Assembly: GCF_014084105.1 (NCBI RefSeq)
Contig: NZ_CP048289.1
Location: 2,737,922-2,801,921 of the forward strand
Length of the DNA: 64,000 nt
DNA from: Streptacidiphilus sp. P02-A3a
Lineage (GTDB): Bacteria; Actinomycetota; Actinomycetes; Streptomycetales; Streptomycetaceae
Direction of reading: 5' to 3'
Both the position numbers and the translations under genes were made by a program. Positions 33,246 through 41,479 of the stretch are shown in pieces. The notes beneath the pieces are model-generated. The model did no database searches. It saw only the letters and a list, made by a program, of their open reading frames with translations, and was not told the origin of the DNA. Every line of letters begins with the position of its first letter. Positions within the stretch are counted from its first letter, which is position 1.

Positions 33246-33719
33246 CTAGCTGGACGGCTGGTCCGGCAGCTCGCGGCTGTCGGCCGGGTCCGGGGCCTGG
33301 GCGAACCGGGTGAGCAGGGCGTGGAGTTGCCGCTGCTGCTCCGGTTCCAGGCAGTCGAGCAGGTCGCTCCCGGCCCGGTCGGCCCCGGCCCTTACCCGGG
33401 CCAGCAGCTCCCGCCCGGCCGGGGTGAGCTCCACCGCGTGCGCCCGCCGGTCGCGCGGATGCGGCATGCGCCGGGCGAGGCCGTGCGCCTCCAGCTCGTC
33501 GACGGTGCGTACCATTGTCGATTTGTCGCTGCCCATCAGGTCGATCAGCCGGCGCTGCGTCACCGGGCCCGCCTGGCCGAGCTGGAGCAGCACCCCGGCC
33601 TGTCGGTTGTCGATGCCGAGCGGCTGGAGCTGCGCGGCGAAGGCCCGGGCGGCGCGGCGGTGGGCGAGCCGCAGCAGCAGGCCGATCGAGCCGGGGGGCG
33701 AAAGCGGATGGGACTCCAT
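33246..33719 (-). CDS. MarR-family transcriptional regulator
   Basis: 157 residues. The winged helix is about 35-105: VTQRRLIDLMGSDKSTMVRTVDELE then the wing RMPHPRDRRAHAVELT. Divergent from a membrane protein and multicopper oxidase pair, with a perfect inverted repeat between them, so it probably represses itself and that pair. Confidence 0.92.
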   Translation of the reverse strand: MESHPLSPPGSIGLLLRLAHRRAARAFAAQLQPLGIDNRQAGVLLQLGQAGPVTQRRLIDLMGSDKSTMVRTVDELEAHGLARRMPHPRDRRAHAVELTPAGRELLARVRAGADRAGSDLLDCLEPEQQRQLHALLTRFAQAPDPADSRELPDQPSS

Positions 33720-33742
33720 GGCGTGTCAGTATAGGCTTCGCC

Positions 33743-33770
33743 TGAGATAGTTTCTTCTGGGACTATCTCA
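33743..33770. promoter_or_regulatory. MarR operator
   Basis: TGAGATAGT (33743-33751) and ACTATCTCA (33762-33770) are perfect nine-base arms with a ten-base spacer (centre spacing fits two turns), 24 bases from the MarR start and 33 from the membrane-protein start. Confidence 0.78.
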
Positions 33771-33802
33771 TTAGGGACAAATTTGCCAGGTGAGGAGCGT
33801 CC

Positions 33803-34258
33803 ATGGACGACCACTACTCCGCGCCGCGCCGCTGGTCGGCGCTGGCGTACCGGCTCTTCGCCACGGCCGCGGCGATGCTGGCCTGCGGGCAGCCGGTGCT
33901 GGCCGGCGGCTTCCTGCAGGGCCACTACTCGATGCTGGCGGCGCACCGGGACGCGGCGATGGTCCTGGCCGGGGCGCTGCTGCTGGCGCTGTCGGCGGCG
34001 GTGCTGAACTGGCGTACCGGCGGCGCCCCGGGGCGGTTGCCGGTGCTCAGCGCGGCGGCCCTGCTGCTCTGCGGCGGGCAGATCGGGCTCGGCTTCGCCC
34101 GGGAGCTGGTCATCCATGTGCCGCTCGGGGTGGCCATCGTGGCGCTGGTGCTGCGGACCGCCCTGCTCGGTTGGCGGCTGCCGCTGCCCCGGCGGACACC
34201 GGTCGCGGACCGGGCGGCATCCGCCGGGGCGGCACGCGCGGCGGAGGTCGACGCGTGA
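33803..34258 (+). CDS. four-helix membrane protein paired with multicopper oxidase
   Basis: 151 residues with four hydrophobic segments (about 15-35, 48-66, 78-98, 103-120) and a short basic tail. His residues in HYSMLAAHRDAAM and VIHVPLGVAIV could bind heme or copper, but the family is not recognised. ATG 33803 follows GAGGAG. The multicopper oxidase start overlaps its stop as GTGA, so the two are made together; a membrane anchor or electron-transfer partner is a reasonable guess. Confidence 0.75.
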   Translation: MDDHYSAPRRWSALAYRLFATAAAMLACGQPVLAGGFLQGHYSMLAAHRDAAMVLAGALLLALSAAVLNWRTGGAPGRLPVLSAAALLLCGGQIGLGFARELVIHVPLGVAIVALVLRTALLGWRLPLPRRTPVADRAASAGAARAAEVDA

Positions 34259-35823
34259 GCGCGGGACTGAGCCGACGGGGCTTCCTCGGGGTGGGCGCGG
34301 CGGCGCTGGCCGGGGTCGGCGGACTGGCCGCCGGTACGCCGTACCTGGGACAGCTGCTGGAACCCGGGCAGCCCGGACTGCTGCTGCCCAGCCGGGCCCC
34401 GCTGCCACGGGCGTTCCGGGCGGAGCTGCCGGTGCCGCCGGTGCTGGCGCCGGTCCGCAGCGACGCGACCACCGACTACTACGAGATCACCCAGCGACCG
34501 GCGCTGCTGCAGATCCTGCCCGGGCTCACCACCGAGGCGTGGACCTACCAGGGCAGTTACCCCGGGCCGACGCTGCGGTCCAGCTCCGGACGCCGGACCG
34601 TGGTCACCCACAGCAACCAGCTGCCGCATCCGACCGTGGTGCACCTGCACGGCGGGCACACCCCGACCGCCAGCGACGGCTACCCGACCGACCTGGTCCA
34701 GCCGGCCGGTGGCGGCACCGGCGGCCCAGCCGGGATGACCGGCATGGCCGGGACGGACACCGGCGACGGGCGGAGCCGGCGGACGTACACCTATCCGCTG
34801 GACCAGCGCGCCACCACCCTCTGGTACCACGACCACCGGATGGGCTTCACCGCGCCCAACGTCTGGCACGGCCTGGCCGGGTTCCACCTGGTCACCGATC
34901 CGGAGGAGGCCGCGCTGCCGCTGCCGCGCGGCGAGCGGGACCTGCCGCTGATGATCAGCGACCGCTCCTTCGCGGCCGACGGCAGCTTCGCCTACCCGGC
35001 GCTGGACGCCGCCCAGCAGACGCCCGGGGTCACCGGCCCCTACCTGAACGGGGTGCTCGGCGACGTGATCCTGGTCAACGGCGCGCCCTGGCCGGTGCTC
35101 CGGGCCGACCGGGCCCGCTACCGGCTACGGGTGCTGAACGGCTCGAACGCCCGCCGCTACACCCTGGCGCTGGACCCGCAGCCGCCGGGCGGCGGCGCGC
35201 TGCTGCAGATCGGCGGCGACGGCGGGCTGCTGGAGCGGCCGCTGGCGCACGACAGCATCGACGTCGCCCCGGCCGAGCGGTTCGACCTGGTCGTCGACTT
35301 CTCCCGCTACCCGCCGGGCAGCCGGGTCCGGCTGGTGAACACGCTCGGCAGCGGCGGCACGGCCCAGGTCATGCGGTTCGACCTGGAGGGCGCGGGCGGG
35401 ACCGACGACGCGCGGGTCCCGGCGGAGCTGTCCGCCGTCGCCGCGCTGGACCCGCGCCGGGCGGCGGCCACCCGCGACTTCGTGTTCCAGAGGTCCGCCG
35501 ACGGTTGGACCATCAACGGCGACGCCTACCGGCCCGGACGCTACCTGGCCCGGCCCCGGCTGGGCAGTACCGAGGTGTGGCGCTTCGTCAGCGACTTCCA
35601 CCACCCGGTGCACCTGCACCTGAACCACTTCCAGGTGGTCAGCCGCAACGGCGGGGCCCCGGGCCGCTACGACGCGGGCTGGAAGGACACGGTGGATCTG
35701 CGCCCGGCCGAGGCGGTCGAGGTCGCGGTGCGGTTCACCGACTACCCGGGGCGCTACCTGCTGCACTGCCACAACCTGGAGCACGAGGACATGGCGATGA
35801 TGGCGGACTTCCGCACCGAGTGA
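34255..35823 (+). CDS. Tat-exported multicopper oxidase
   Basis: 522 residues. The N-terminus SRRGFLGVGAAALAG is a twin-arginine signal. Copper-binding motifs are complete: HLHGGH (T2/T3), WYHDH (T3), HPVHLHLNHF (T1/T2/T3) and HCHNLEHEDMAMM (T3 and T1 with axial Met). The spacing and the three cupredoxin domains fit CotA/bilirubin-oxidase-like enzymes. It oxidises phenols or metal ions outside the membrane using oxygen. GTG 34255 overlaps the previous stop. The long in-frame reading upstream from 33790 is a shadow. Confidence 0.9.
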   Translation: MSAGLSRRGFLGVGAAALAGVGGLAAGTPYLGQLLEPGQPGLLLPSRAPLPRAFRAELPVPPVLAPVRSDATTDYYEITQRPALLQILPGLTTEAWTYQGSYPGPTLRSSSGRRTVVTHSNQLPHPTVVHLHGGHTPTASDGYPTDLVQPAGGGTGGPAGMTGMAGTDTGDGRSRRTYTYPLDQRATTLWYHDHRMGFTAPNVWHGLAGFHLVTDPEEAALPLPRGERDLPLMISDRSFAADGSFAYPALDAAQQTPGVTGPYLNGVLGDVILVNGAPWPVLRADRARYRLRVLNGSNARRYTLALDPQPPGGGALLQIGGDGGLLERPLAHDSIDVAPAERFDLVVDFSRYPPGSRVRLVNTLGSGGTAQVMRFDLEGAGGTDDARVPAELSAVAALDPRRAAATRDFVFQRSADGWTINGDAYRPGRYLARPRLGSTEVWRFVSDFHHPVHLHLNHFQVVSRNGGAPGRYDAGWKDTVDLRPAEAVEVAVRFTDYPGRYLLHCHNLEHEDMAMMADFRTE

Positions 35824-35860
35824 GGGCCGTCGCCGGGGCCCGCCAGCGGGGCCGGTGGTG

Positions 35861-37288
35861 TCAGCCGAGCGATGCCAGTAGCTTCGCCCCGGTCGCGCGG
35901 ACCTCGTCGACCAGCACTGCCAGGTCGGGCTCGGTCACCGCCGGGTTGATCAGGCAGGCCCGGACCGCCTCCCGTCCGGCGAGCACGGTCCCGGTGACGA
36001 AGGTCCGCCCGCGCTCCTGGACGGCCACCGGCAGCGCCTGGTTCACCCGCTCCAGCAGTTCGGCGGCCACCCCGGCCGGGGCGTAGCGGAAGGCGGTGAT
36101 CGAGCTCTCCACCGCCGCCATCAGCTCCAGCTCCGGCTCGGCCACCACCAGCTCGCCCAGCCGCCGGGCCATCGCGGTGCAGTGCGCCACGTCCCGGGCG
36201 ATCCCCTCGCGGCCGGAGGCGGCGATGGTCGCCCACACCTTCAGCGAGCGGAACGGCCGGGTCTGCTCGATGCCGTACTCGGAGAACCAGCCGAGGCCGC
36301 CCGCGTTGTCGTCCCGCAGGTACGACGGCACCAGGCTGAAGGCCGCCCGCAGCTCGGCCGGGTCGCGGACCAGCACGCAGCCGCAGTCCACCGGTACCCC
36401 GAGCCACTTGTGCGGGTCCAGCGCCAGCGAGTCGGCGCGGTCCAGGCCCGCGTAGCGGTGCGCCACCACCGGGTCGAGCACCCCGAAGGCGCCGTACGCG
36501 CCGTCCACGTGCAGCCACAACCGCTCCTCGGCGCAGACGTCGGCGATCGCGTCCAGGTCGTCCACCGCGCCGGTGTTCACCGTTCCGGCCGAGGCCACCA
36601 CCAGGAACGGGACCAGACCGGCCGCGCGGTCGGCCGCGATCCGCTCGCGCAGCGCGACCGGGTCGAGGTGCCCGGCGGCGTCGGTGGCGACCGCCTTCAG
36701 CTGCCGGCTGCCGAGCCCCAGCAGCTCGGCGGCCTTGCGGACACAGGAGTGGGTCTCCGCGCTGACGTAGCCGACCAGCGGCGGCAGCGCGGCCAGGCCC
36801 TGCTCGCGGACGTCCACCCCGAGCCGCCGGGCGGCCCGGTCGCGGGCCGTGCCCAGGGCCACGATCGTGGCCATCGACGCGCCCGAGGTGAGCAGCCCGG
36901 CGCCGGGCGGGTGCGGGAAGCCCGCGAGCTCGGCGATCCAGCGCACCACCGTGCGCTCCAGGTGGACGTCGGCGTGGTCGCCACCGGCCGAGCTCGGGTT
37001 CATCGCGGCGGCGGCCAGCGTCGCCAGCACCCCGGCGGGCGCGGGCGCGGCGTTGACCCAGCCGAAGAAGCGCGGGTGCCCGTTGCCCATCGGGTAGGGC
37101 AGCACCTCGCTGCCGATCTCGGACACCAGCTGCGCCAACCCCCGGCCCTGGCGCGGCAGCGGCAGGCCCAGCAGCCGCTCCCGCGCGGCCGGGTCCATGG
37201 GCTGCCACACCGGCTGCTCGGCCAGCCCGCCGAGGTAGTCCGCCAGCAGGTCGACAGTGGCGTGACCCGCCACCCGGAAGTCGTTCAT
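35861..37288 (-). CDS. PLP-dependent decarboxylase (aromatic-L-amino-acid type)
   Basis: 475 residues, group II decarboxylase. TSGASMATIVALG, AETHSCVRKAAELLG (H180 stacks on PLP), HVDGAYGAFG (D262) and LDPHKWLGVPVDCG (K294 Schiff base) are complete. Closest to aromatic amino acid decarboxylases (tryptophan, tyrosine, DOPA), though glutamate- or valine-type use cannot be excluded. ATG 37288 is the start. Convergent with the multicopper oxidase gene. Confidence 0.88.
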   Translation of the reverse strand: MNDFRVAGHATVDLLADYLGGLAEQPVWQPMDPAARERLLGLPLPRQGRGLAQLVSEIGSEVLPYPMGNGHPRFFGWVNAAPAPAGVLATLAAAAMNPSSAGGDHADVHLERTVVRWIAELAGFPHPPGAGLLTSGASMATIVALGTARDRAARRLGVDVREQGLAALPPLVGYVSAETHSCVRKAAELLGLGSRQLKAVATDAAGHLDPVALRERIAADRAAGLVPFLVVASAGTVNTGAVDDLDAIADVCAEERLWLHVDGAYGAFGVLDPVVAHRYAGLDRADSLALDPHKWLGVPVDCGCVLVRDPAELRAAFSLVPSYLRDDNAGGLGWFSEYGIEQTRPFRSLKVWATIAASGREGIARDVAHCTAMARRLGELVVAEPELELMAAVESSITAFRYAPAGVAAELLERVNQALPVAVQERGRTFVTGTVLAGREAVRACLINPAVTEPDLAVLVDEVRATGAKLLASLG

Positions 37289-37420
37289 ACGCTGATGCTA
37301 CGGGCTGCGGAAACGGCTCCGACCTGCGGAGCCCGTGGGTTCGGGGAAAGCGGTGTTCGAGGTGCCGAACGGGGAAGGGGAAACGAAACTGGGAGCGTTC
37401 GTCCGAGGAGAGGCGGGAAC

Positions 37421-39076
37421 GTGAGCTTTGTCGCCGGGAGGGGTCCGCGGTCAGGGGGCTCCGGCGCGGGTGCGGCCGCCGAGCACGGCGCCGCCGGCAG
37501 CGACACCGGCGGCGCGGACACCGGGCGCTCCGGGGACGCCGGTGAGGGCGGCCGGCTGCGCCGCTGGGGCCGCCGGTCGCGGATGCCGCTGCTCGCCGCC
37601 GCGACCGGGGCGCTGCCGGTGCTGATCTTCCCCACCATCGGCTGGTGGTGGTTCGCCTACGTGTGCCTGGTGCCGCTGATGCTGGTGCTGCGGACCGCGC
37701 CGGACCAGCGCCGGGCGCTGCGGCTCGGCTGGTACGGCGGCATCGGCTTCCTGGTCGGGGTGATGAGCTGGCTCATCCCCAGCCTCAGCGTCGCGATCCT
37801 GCTGCTGGCCGCGCTGCTCGGGCTGTTCTGGGCGCCCTGGGGCTGGCTGGTGTGGCGGCTGCTGCGCGGCCGTCCGGACGCGGTGCGGGCGGTGGCCGCG
37901 ATCGTGCTCGTGCCCTGCGGCTGGATGGTGATCGAGACCGTCCGCTCCTGGCAGTACCTCGGCGGGCCCTGGGGGCTGCTCGGCGCCAGCCAGTACCAGC
38001 AGCACGCCGCGCTGGTGCTGGCCTCCTTCGGCGGGGTGTGGCTGGACAGCCTGCTCATCGTCGCGGTGAACACCGTACTGGTGGTGCTGATCGCCGACTG
38101 GGGGCGCTGCGTGGTCGCCTACGGGGCGCTGGCCGCGATCGTCGCCGGGGTGCTCGGGGTGCTGGCCTGGGCCCCGCAGCCGCGGCTGACCGGGGCCAGT
38201 ACCACCATCGGCGTGGTGCAGCCGGGCGGCAGCGCCAACGACGCGGAGCGCACCGCCCACGGCGAGGCGCTGACCCGCACCCTCGTCGGCGACCACCCGG
38301 ACCTGGTGGTCTGGGGCGAGAGCAGCCTGACCGACGACCTGACCACCGACCCGCGGCTGACCGCGCGGCTGACCGCGCTGTCCCGGCAGGTCGGGGCGGA
38401 CCTGCTGGTCAACGTGGACGCGGTGCAGGGCGACAGCGGCGGCATCTACAAGACCTCGGTGCTGGTCGGCCCGCAGGGGCTGACCGGGCAGCGCTACGAC
38501 AAGATCCGGCTGGTGCCGTTCGGCGAGTACATCCCGCTGCGCCCGGCGCTGGGCTGGATCTCGCACCTCTCCAAGGCCGCCGCCGTCGACCGCCGCCGGG
38601 GCACCCGGAACGTGGTGATGACGGTGCCCGAGCCGGGCGGCGGCACGCTCCGGATCGGCCCGCTGATCTGCTTCGAGTCGGCCTTCCCGGACATGAGCCG
38701 GGTGCTGGCGGGCCGCGGCGCGCAGCTGATCGTGATCCAGTCCTCCACCGCGACCTTCCAGGACACCGCCGCCCCGCAGCAGCACGCCTCGCTGGCGGCG
38801 CTGCGCGCGGCGGAGACCGGGCGGCCGGTGGTGCAGGCCACGCTGACCGGCGTCAGCGTCGCCTACGACGCCTTCGGCCGGATGGTCGGCCGACCGCTGA
38901 CCACCGCCGACCGGGGGACGGCGGTCTACCGGATGCCGCTGGCCACCGGCAACACCCTCTACGACGACTGGGGCAACTGGGTGCCCACCGCGTGCTGCCT
39001 GCTGGTACTGGTGAGCGCGGCCGGGTGGGGGGCCACGGTGTGGGCCAATCGGCGCAAGGCCTCCAGTCGGGCGTAA
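37421..39076 (+). CDS. lnt: apolipoprotein N-acyltransferase
   Basis: 551 residues. A disordered Gly-rich head (1-45) precedes about six membrane helices (60-260), then a nitrilase domain with the triad Glu in VVWGESSLTDD, Lys in YDKIRLVPFGEY and Cys in LICFESAFP, and a last helix near the end. It adds the third acyl chain to lipoproteins at the outer face of the membrane. GTG 37421 follows GAGGAGAGGCGGG. The longer in-frame reading upstream lies over the decarboxylase gene. Confidence 0.9.
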   Translation: MSFVAGRGPRSGGSGAGAAAEHGAAGSDTGGADTGRSGDAGEGGRLRRWGRRSRMPLLAAATGALPVLIFPTIGWWWFAYVCLVPLMLVLRTAPDQRRALRLGWYGGIGFLVGVMSWLIPSLSVAILLLAALLGLFWAPWGWLVWRLLRGRPDAVRAVAAIVLVPCGWMVIETVRSWQYLGGPWGLLGASQYQQHAALVLASFGGVWLDSLLIVAVNTVLVVLIADWGRCVVAYGALAAIVAGVLGVLAWAPQPRLTGASTTIGVVQPGGSANDAERTAHGEALTRTLVGDHPDLVVWGESSLTDDLTTDPRLTARLTALSRQVGADLLVNVDAVQGDSGGIYKTSVLVGPQGLTGQRYDKIRLVPFGEYIPLRPALGWISHLSKAAAVDRRRGTRNVVMTVPEPGGGTLRIGPLICFESAFPDMSRVLAGRGAQLIVIQSSTATFQDTAAPQQHASLAALRAAETGRPVVQATLTGVSVAYDAFGRMVGRPLTTADRGTAVYRMPLATGNTLYDDWGNWVPTACCLLVLVSAAGWGATVWANRRKASSRA

Positions 39077-39100
39077 TCCTGCCCGATTTCGGGCAGGATT
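39075..39100 (+). terminator. terminator after lnt
   Basis: AATCCTGCCCGA (39075-39086) and TCGGGCAGGATT (39089-39100) are perfect 12-base arms around TT, starting inside the lnt stop codon and followed by ATT. Likely a Rho-independent-like terminator. Confidence 0.8.
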
Positions 39101-39139
39101 ATTGGATTCGTATGACGAGCATGCGTAAGGTCTCACCTC

Positions 39140-39460
39140 GTGTCCACACCCTCCGTGTCCAGTGCGCCCCCGGCCCGCCCGGGCGCGCCGCGCCCCGCAC
39201 CCGCACACGAGGACCTGCTGGAGCACCTTGCGCGGACCACCTCCCTCGGTCCCAGTGAGGCTGCCCGGGTCGTCGCCGACGTGCTCGCGTACTTCTCCGA
39301 GAGCGTCGAGGAGTACGTGCGGCGCCGCCATGGCGAGTTGCAGGCCAGAGGGTTGACCAACGAACGGATTTTCGAACGGATCGCGCTGGAACTGCCCCAG
39401 CGGCGGGTCCGCCCGGCCGAGCTCTCGGCCCGGCAGCTGCGCCGCATCGTCTACGGCTAG
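39140..39460 (+). CDS. small conserved actinobacterial protein
   Basis: 106 residues; no domain recognised. The body is helical and charged (HEDLLEHLARTTSLGPSEAA, then VLAYFSESVEEYVRRRH, then LTNERIFERIALELPQRRV) after a Pro/Ala-rich head. It is likely a small soluble regulatory or DNA-associated protein. GTG 39140 follows TAAGG. It lies between the lnt terminator and glmS, 90 bases before the latter. Confidence 0.7.
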   Translation: MSTPSVSSAPPARPGAPRPAPAHEDLLEHLARTTSLGPSEAARVVADVLAYFSESVEEYVRRRHGELQARGLTNERIFERIALELPQRRVRPAELSARQLRRIVYG

Positions 39461-39550
39461 GCCGTCCGGAGCCGGGCCCCGCGCCGCGCCCGCGCCGACC
39501 GCTGTTCCGCGCACCACCGAGACCACCGCCTGAGCAAAGGAGCATCGCCC

Positions 39551-41419
39551 ATGTGTGGCATCGTCGCCTATGTAGGGTCCAGGGACGCAGCGCCCATCCT
39601 GCTGGAGGGGCTGGCCCGGCTTGAGTACCGCGGCTACGACTCCGCCGGGATCGCCGTGGCCGCCAAGAGCCAGGGCGGGAGCCAGAGCGGCGGCCAGGGG
39701 GCGGGGGCCCAGACGGCGCTGAAGGTCCGCAAGAGCAAGGGCCGGGTCGCCGAGCTCGCCGCGCTGGTCCCGGCCCGCTTCTCCGGGAAGACCGGCATCG
39801 GCCACACCCGCTGGGCGACCCACGGCGTCCCCAGCGACGTCAACTCGCACCCGCACCTGGACCAGACCGGGCGGATCGCGGTGGTCCACAACGGCATCAT
39901 CGAGAACGCCGACGAGCTGCGCGCCAAGCTCCAGGCCGACGGCGTGGTCTTCACCTCGGAGACCGACACCGAGGTACTGGGCCACCTGATCGCCAGCCTG
40001 GCCGCCGAGGGCGTGGAGCTGGAGGACGCGGTCCGGGCCGCGCTCAAGCGGATCGTCGGCACCTACGGCATCGCGGTGCTGGACGCCCAGCAGCCCGACC
40101 GGATCGTGGTCGCCCGCAACGGCAGCCCGATCGTGCTCGGCATCGGCGAGAAGGAGATGTTCGCCGCCTCCGACGTCGCCGCCCTGGTCCGCTACACCCG
40201 CCAGGTCGTGCACCTGGACGACGGAGAGCTGGCCACGGTGCGCGCCGACGGCTTCAGCACCTTCACCCAGGACGCCCGGATCACCGCCAAGCAGCCGCTG
40301 ACCGTGGACTGGGAGGAGGCGACCTACGACACCGCCGGGCACGCGCACTTCCTGGTCAAGGAGATCCACGAGCAGCCCGCCTCGGTCGAGCGCACCCTCA
40401 GCGGCCGGATCGACGAGCGCTTCTCCACCGCGCACCTGGGCGGTCTGAACATGGACGCCCGCGAGGCACGGGCCTTCCGCCGGGTGAAGATCCTCGGCTG
40501 CGGCTCGGCCTACTACTCCGGCGAGCTCGGCGCGCAGCTGATCGAGGAGCTGGCCCGGATCCCCGCCCACGCCGAGCCCGCCTCGGAGTTCCGCTACCGC
40601 AACCCGGTGATCGAGGCGGACACCCTGTACATCGCGGTCAGCCAGTCCGGCGAGACCTACGACACCCTGGCCGCGGTGCAGGAGATCAAGCGCAAGGGCG
40701 GCCGGGTGCTCGGCGTCGTCAACACCGTGGGCAGCGCCATCGCCCGTGAGTGCGACGGCGGCATGTACCTGCACGCGGGGCCGGAGATCTCGGTGGCCTC
40801 CACCAAGGCGTTCACCTCCACCGCCGTCGCCTTCGCGCTGATCGCGCTGCACCTGGGCCGGGTGCACGACCTGTCACCGGCCGACGGCGCCCGGATCTGC
40901 GCCGGGCTGAAGGCGCTGCCGGACCAGATCCGGGAGATCCTGGACCAGGAGAAGACGATCGCCGACCTGGCCGCGAAGTACGCGGACCACGCCGGGATGA
41001 TGTTCATCGGCCGGGTGCGCGGCTATCCGGTGGCGCGCGAGGGCGCGCAGAAGCTCAAGGAGGTCTCGTACGTCCACGCGGAGGCCTATCCGGCGAGTGA
41101 GCTCAAGCACGGGCCGCTGGCGCTGATCGGCCCCGAGCTGCCGACCGTGGCGATCGTCCCGGACGACGAGCTGCGGGACAAGAACCTCACCGCCCTCGGC
41201 GAGATCCGCGCCCGCAGCGGCCCGGTGCTGATGGTCGGCCACACCGCGCCCGACCCGAAGCTGGCCGAGGACGCGATCCTGGTGCCGAAGAACGAGATCG
41301 AGCTGGACCCGATCCTGCTCGGCATCCCGCTACAGCTGTTCGCCTACTACGCGGCGGTGGCGCTGGAGCGGGACGTCGACAAGCCGCGCAACCTGGCGAA
41401 GAGCGTCACCGTCGAGTAG
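39551..41419 (+). CDS. glmS: glutamine-fructose-6-phosphate aminotransferase
   Basis: 622 residues. The N-terminal glutaminase starts MCGIVAYVG with catalytic Cys2; GIGHTRWATHG and HNGIIENADELR follow. A 15-residue Gly/Ser/Gln insertion (about 40-55) sits on a surface loop. Two SIS domains follow (SQSGETYDTLAAVQEIK and VSYVHAEAYPASELKHGP), with the catalytic Lys near the C-terminus (PRNLAKSVTVE). It makes glucosamine-6-phosphate for peptidoglycan. ATG 39551 follows AAAGGAG. No glmS ribozyme or dre-like element was seen in front of it. Confidence 0.93.
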   Translation: MCGIVAYVGSRDAAPILLEGLARLEYRGYDSAGIAVAAKSQGGSQSGGQGAGAQTALKVRKSKGRVAELAALVPARFSGKTGIGHTRWATHGVPSDVNSHPHLDQTGRIAVVHNGIIENADELRAKLQADGVVFTSETDTEVLGHLIASLAAEGVELEDAVRAALKRIVGTYGIAVLDAQQPDRIVVARNGSPIVLGIGEKEMFAASDVAALVRYTRQVVHLDDGELATVRADGFSTFTQDARITAKQPLTVDWEEATYDTAGHAHFLVKEIHEQPASVERTLSGRIDERFSTAHLGGLNMDAREARAFRRVKILGCGSAYYSGELGAQLIEELARIPAHAEPASEFRYRNPVIEADTLYIAVSQSGETYDTLAAVQEIKRKGGRVLGVVNTVGSAIARECDGGMYLHAGPEISVASTKAFTSTAVAFALIALHLGRVHDLSPADGARICAGLKALPDQIREILDQEKTIADLAAKYADHAGMMFIGRVRGYPVAREGAQKLKEVSYVHAEAYPASELKHGPLALIGPELPTVAIVPDDELRDKNLTALGEIRARSGPVLMVGHTAPDPKLAEDAILVPKNEIELDPILLGIPLQLFAYYAAVALERDVDKPRNLAKSVTVE

Positions 41420-41438
41420 CCGGTCGAACGCACAGCCG

Positions 41439-41473
41439 AAGGCGTGGGGCCCGCCGGGCGGGCCCCACGCCTT
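41439..41473. terminator. bidirectional terminator between glmS and GNAT gene
   Basis: AAGGCGTGGGGCCCGCC (41439-41455) and GGCGGGCCCCACGCCTT (41457-41473) are perfect 17-base arms around one base, between convergent genes. It works in both directions by symmetry. Confidence 0.88.
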
Positions 41474-41479
41474 TCGCGG

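Noticed and set aside
39461-39550. glmS ribozyme or dre site before glmS
   Set aside because: The 90-base gap shows neither the ribozyme core nor a TGGTCT-type palindrome.
37451-40867. Very long minus-strand open frame opposite lnt and glmS
   Set aside because: It is an antisense shadow of two clear genes, with low-complexity Arg/Gly/Pro/His/Gln composition, as expected from GC-rich third positions.
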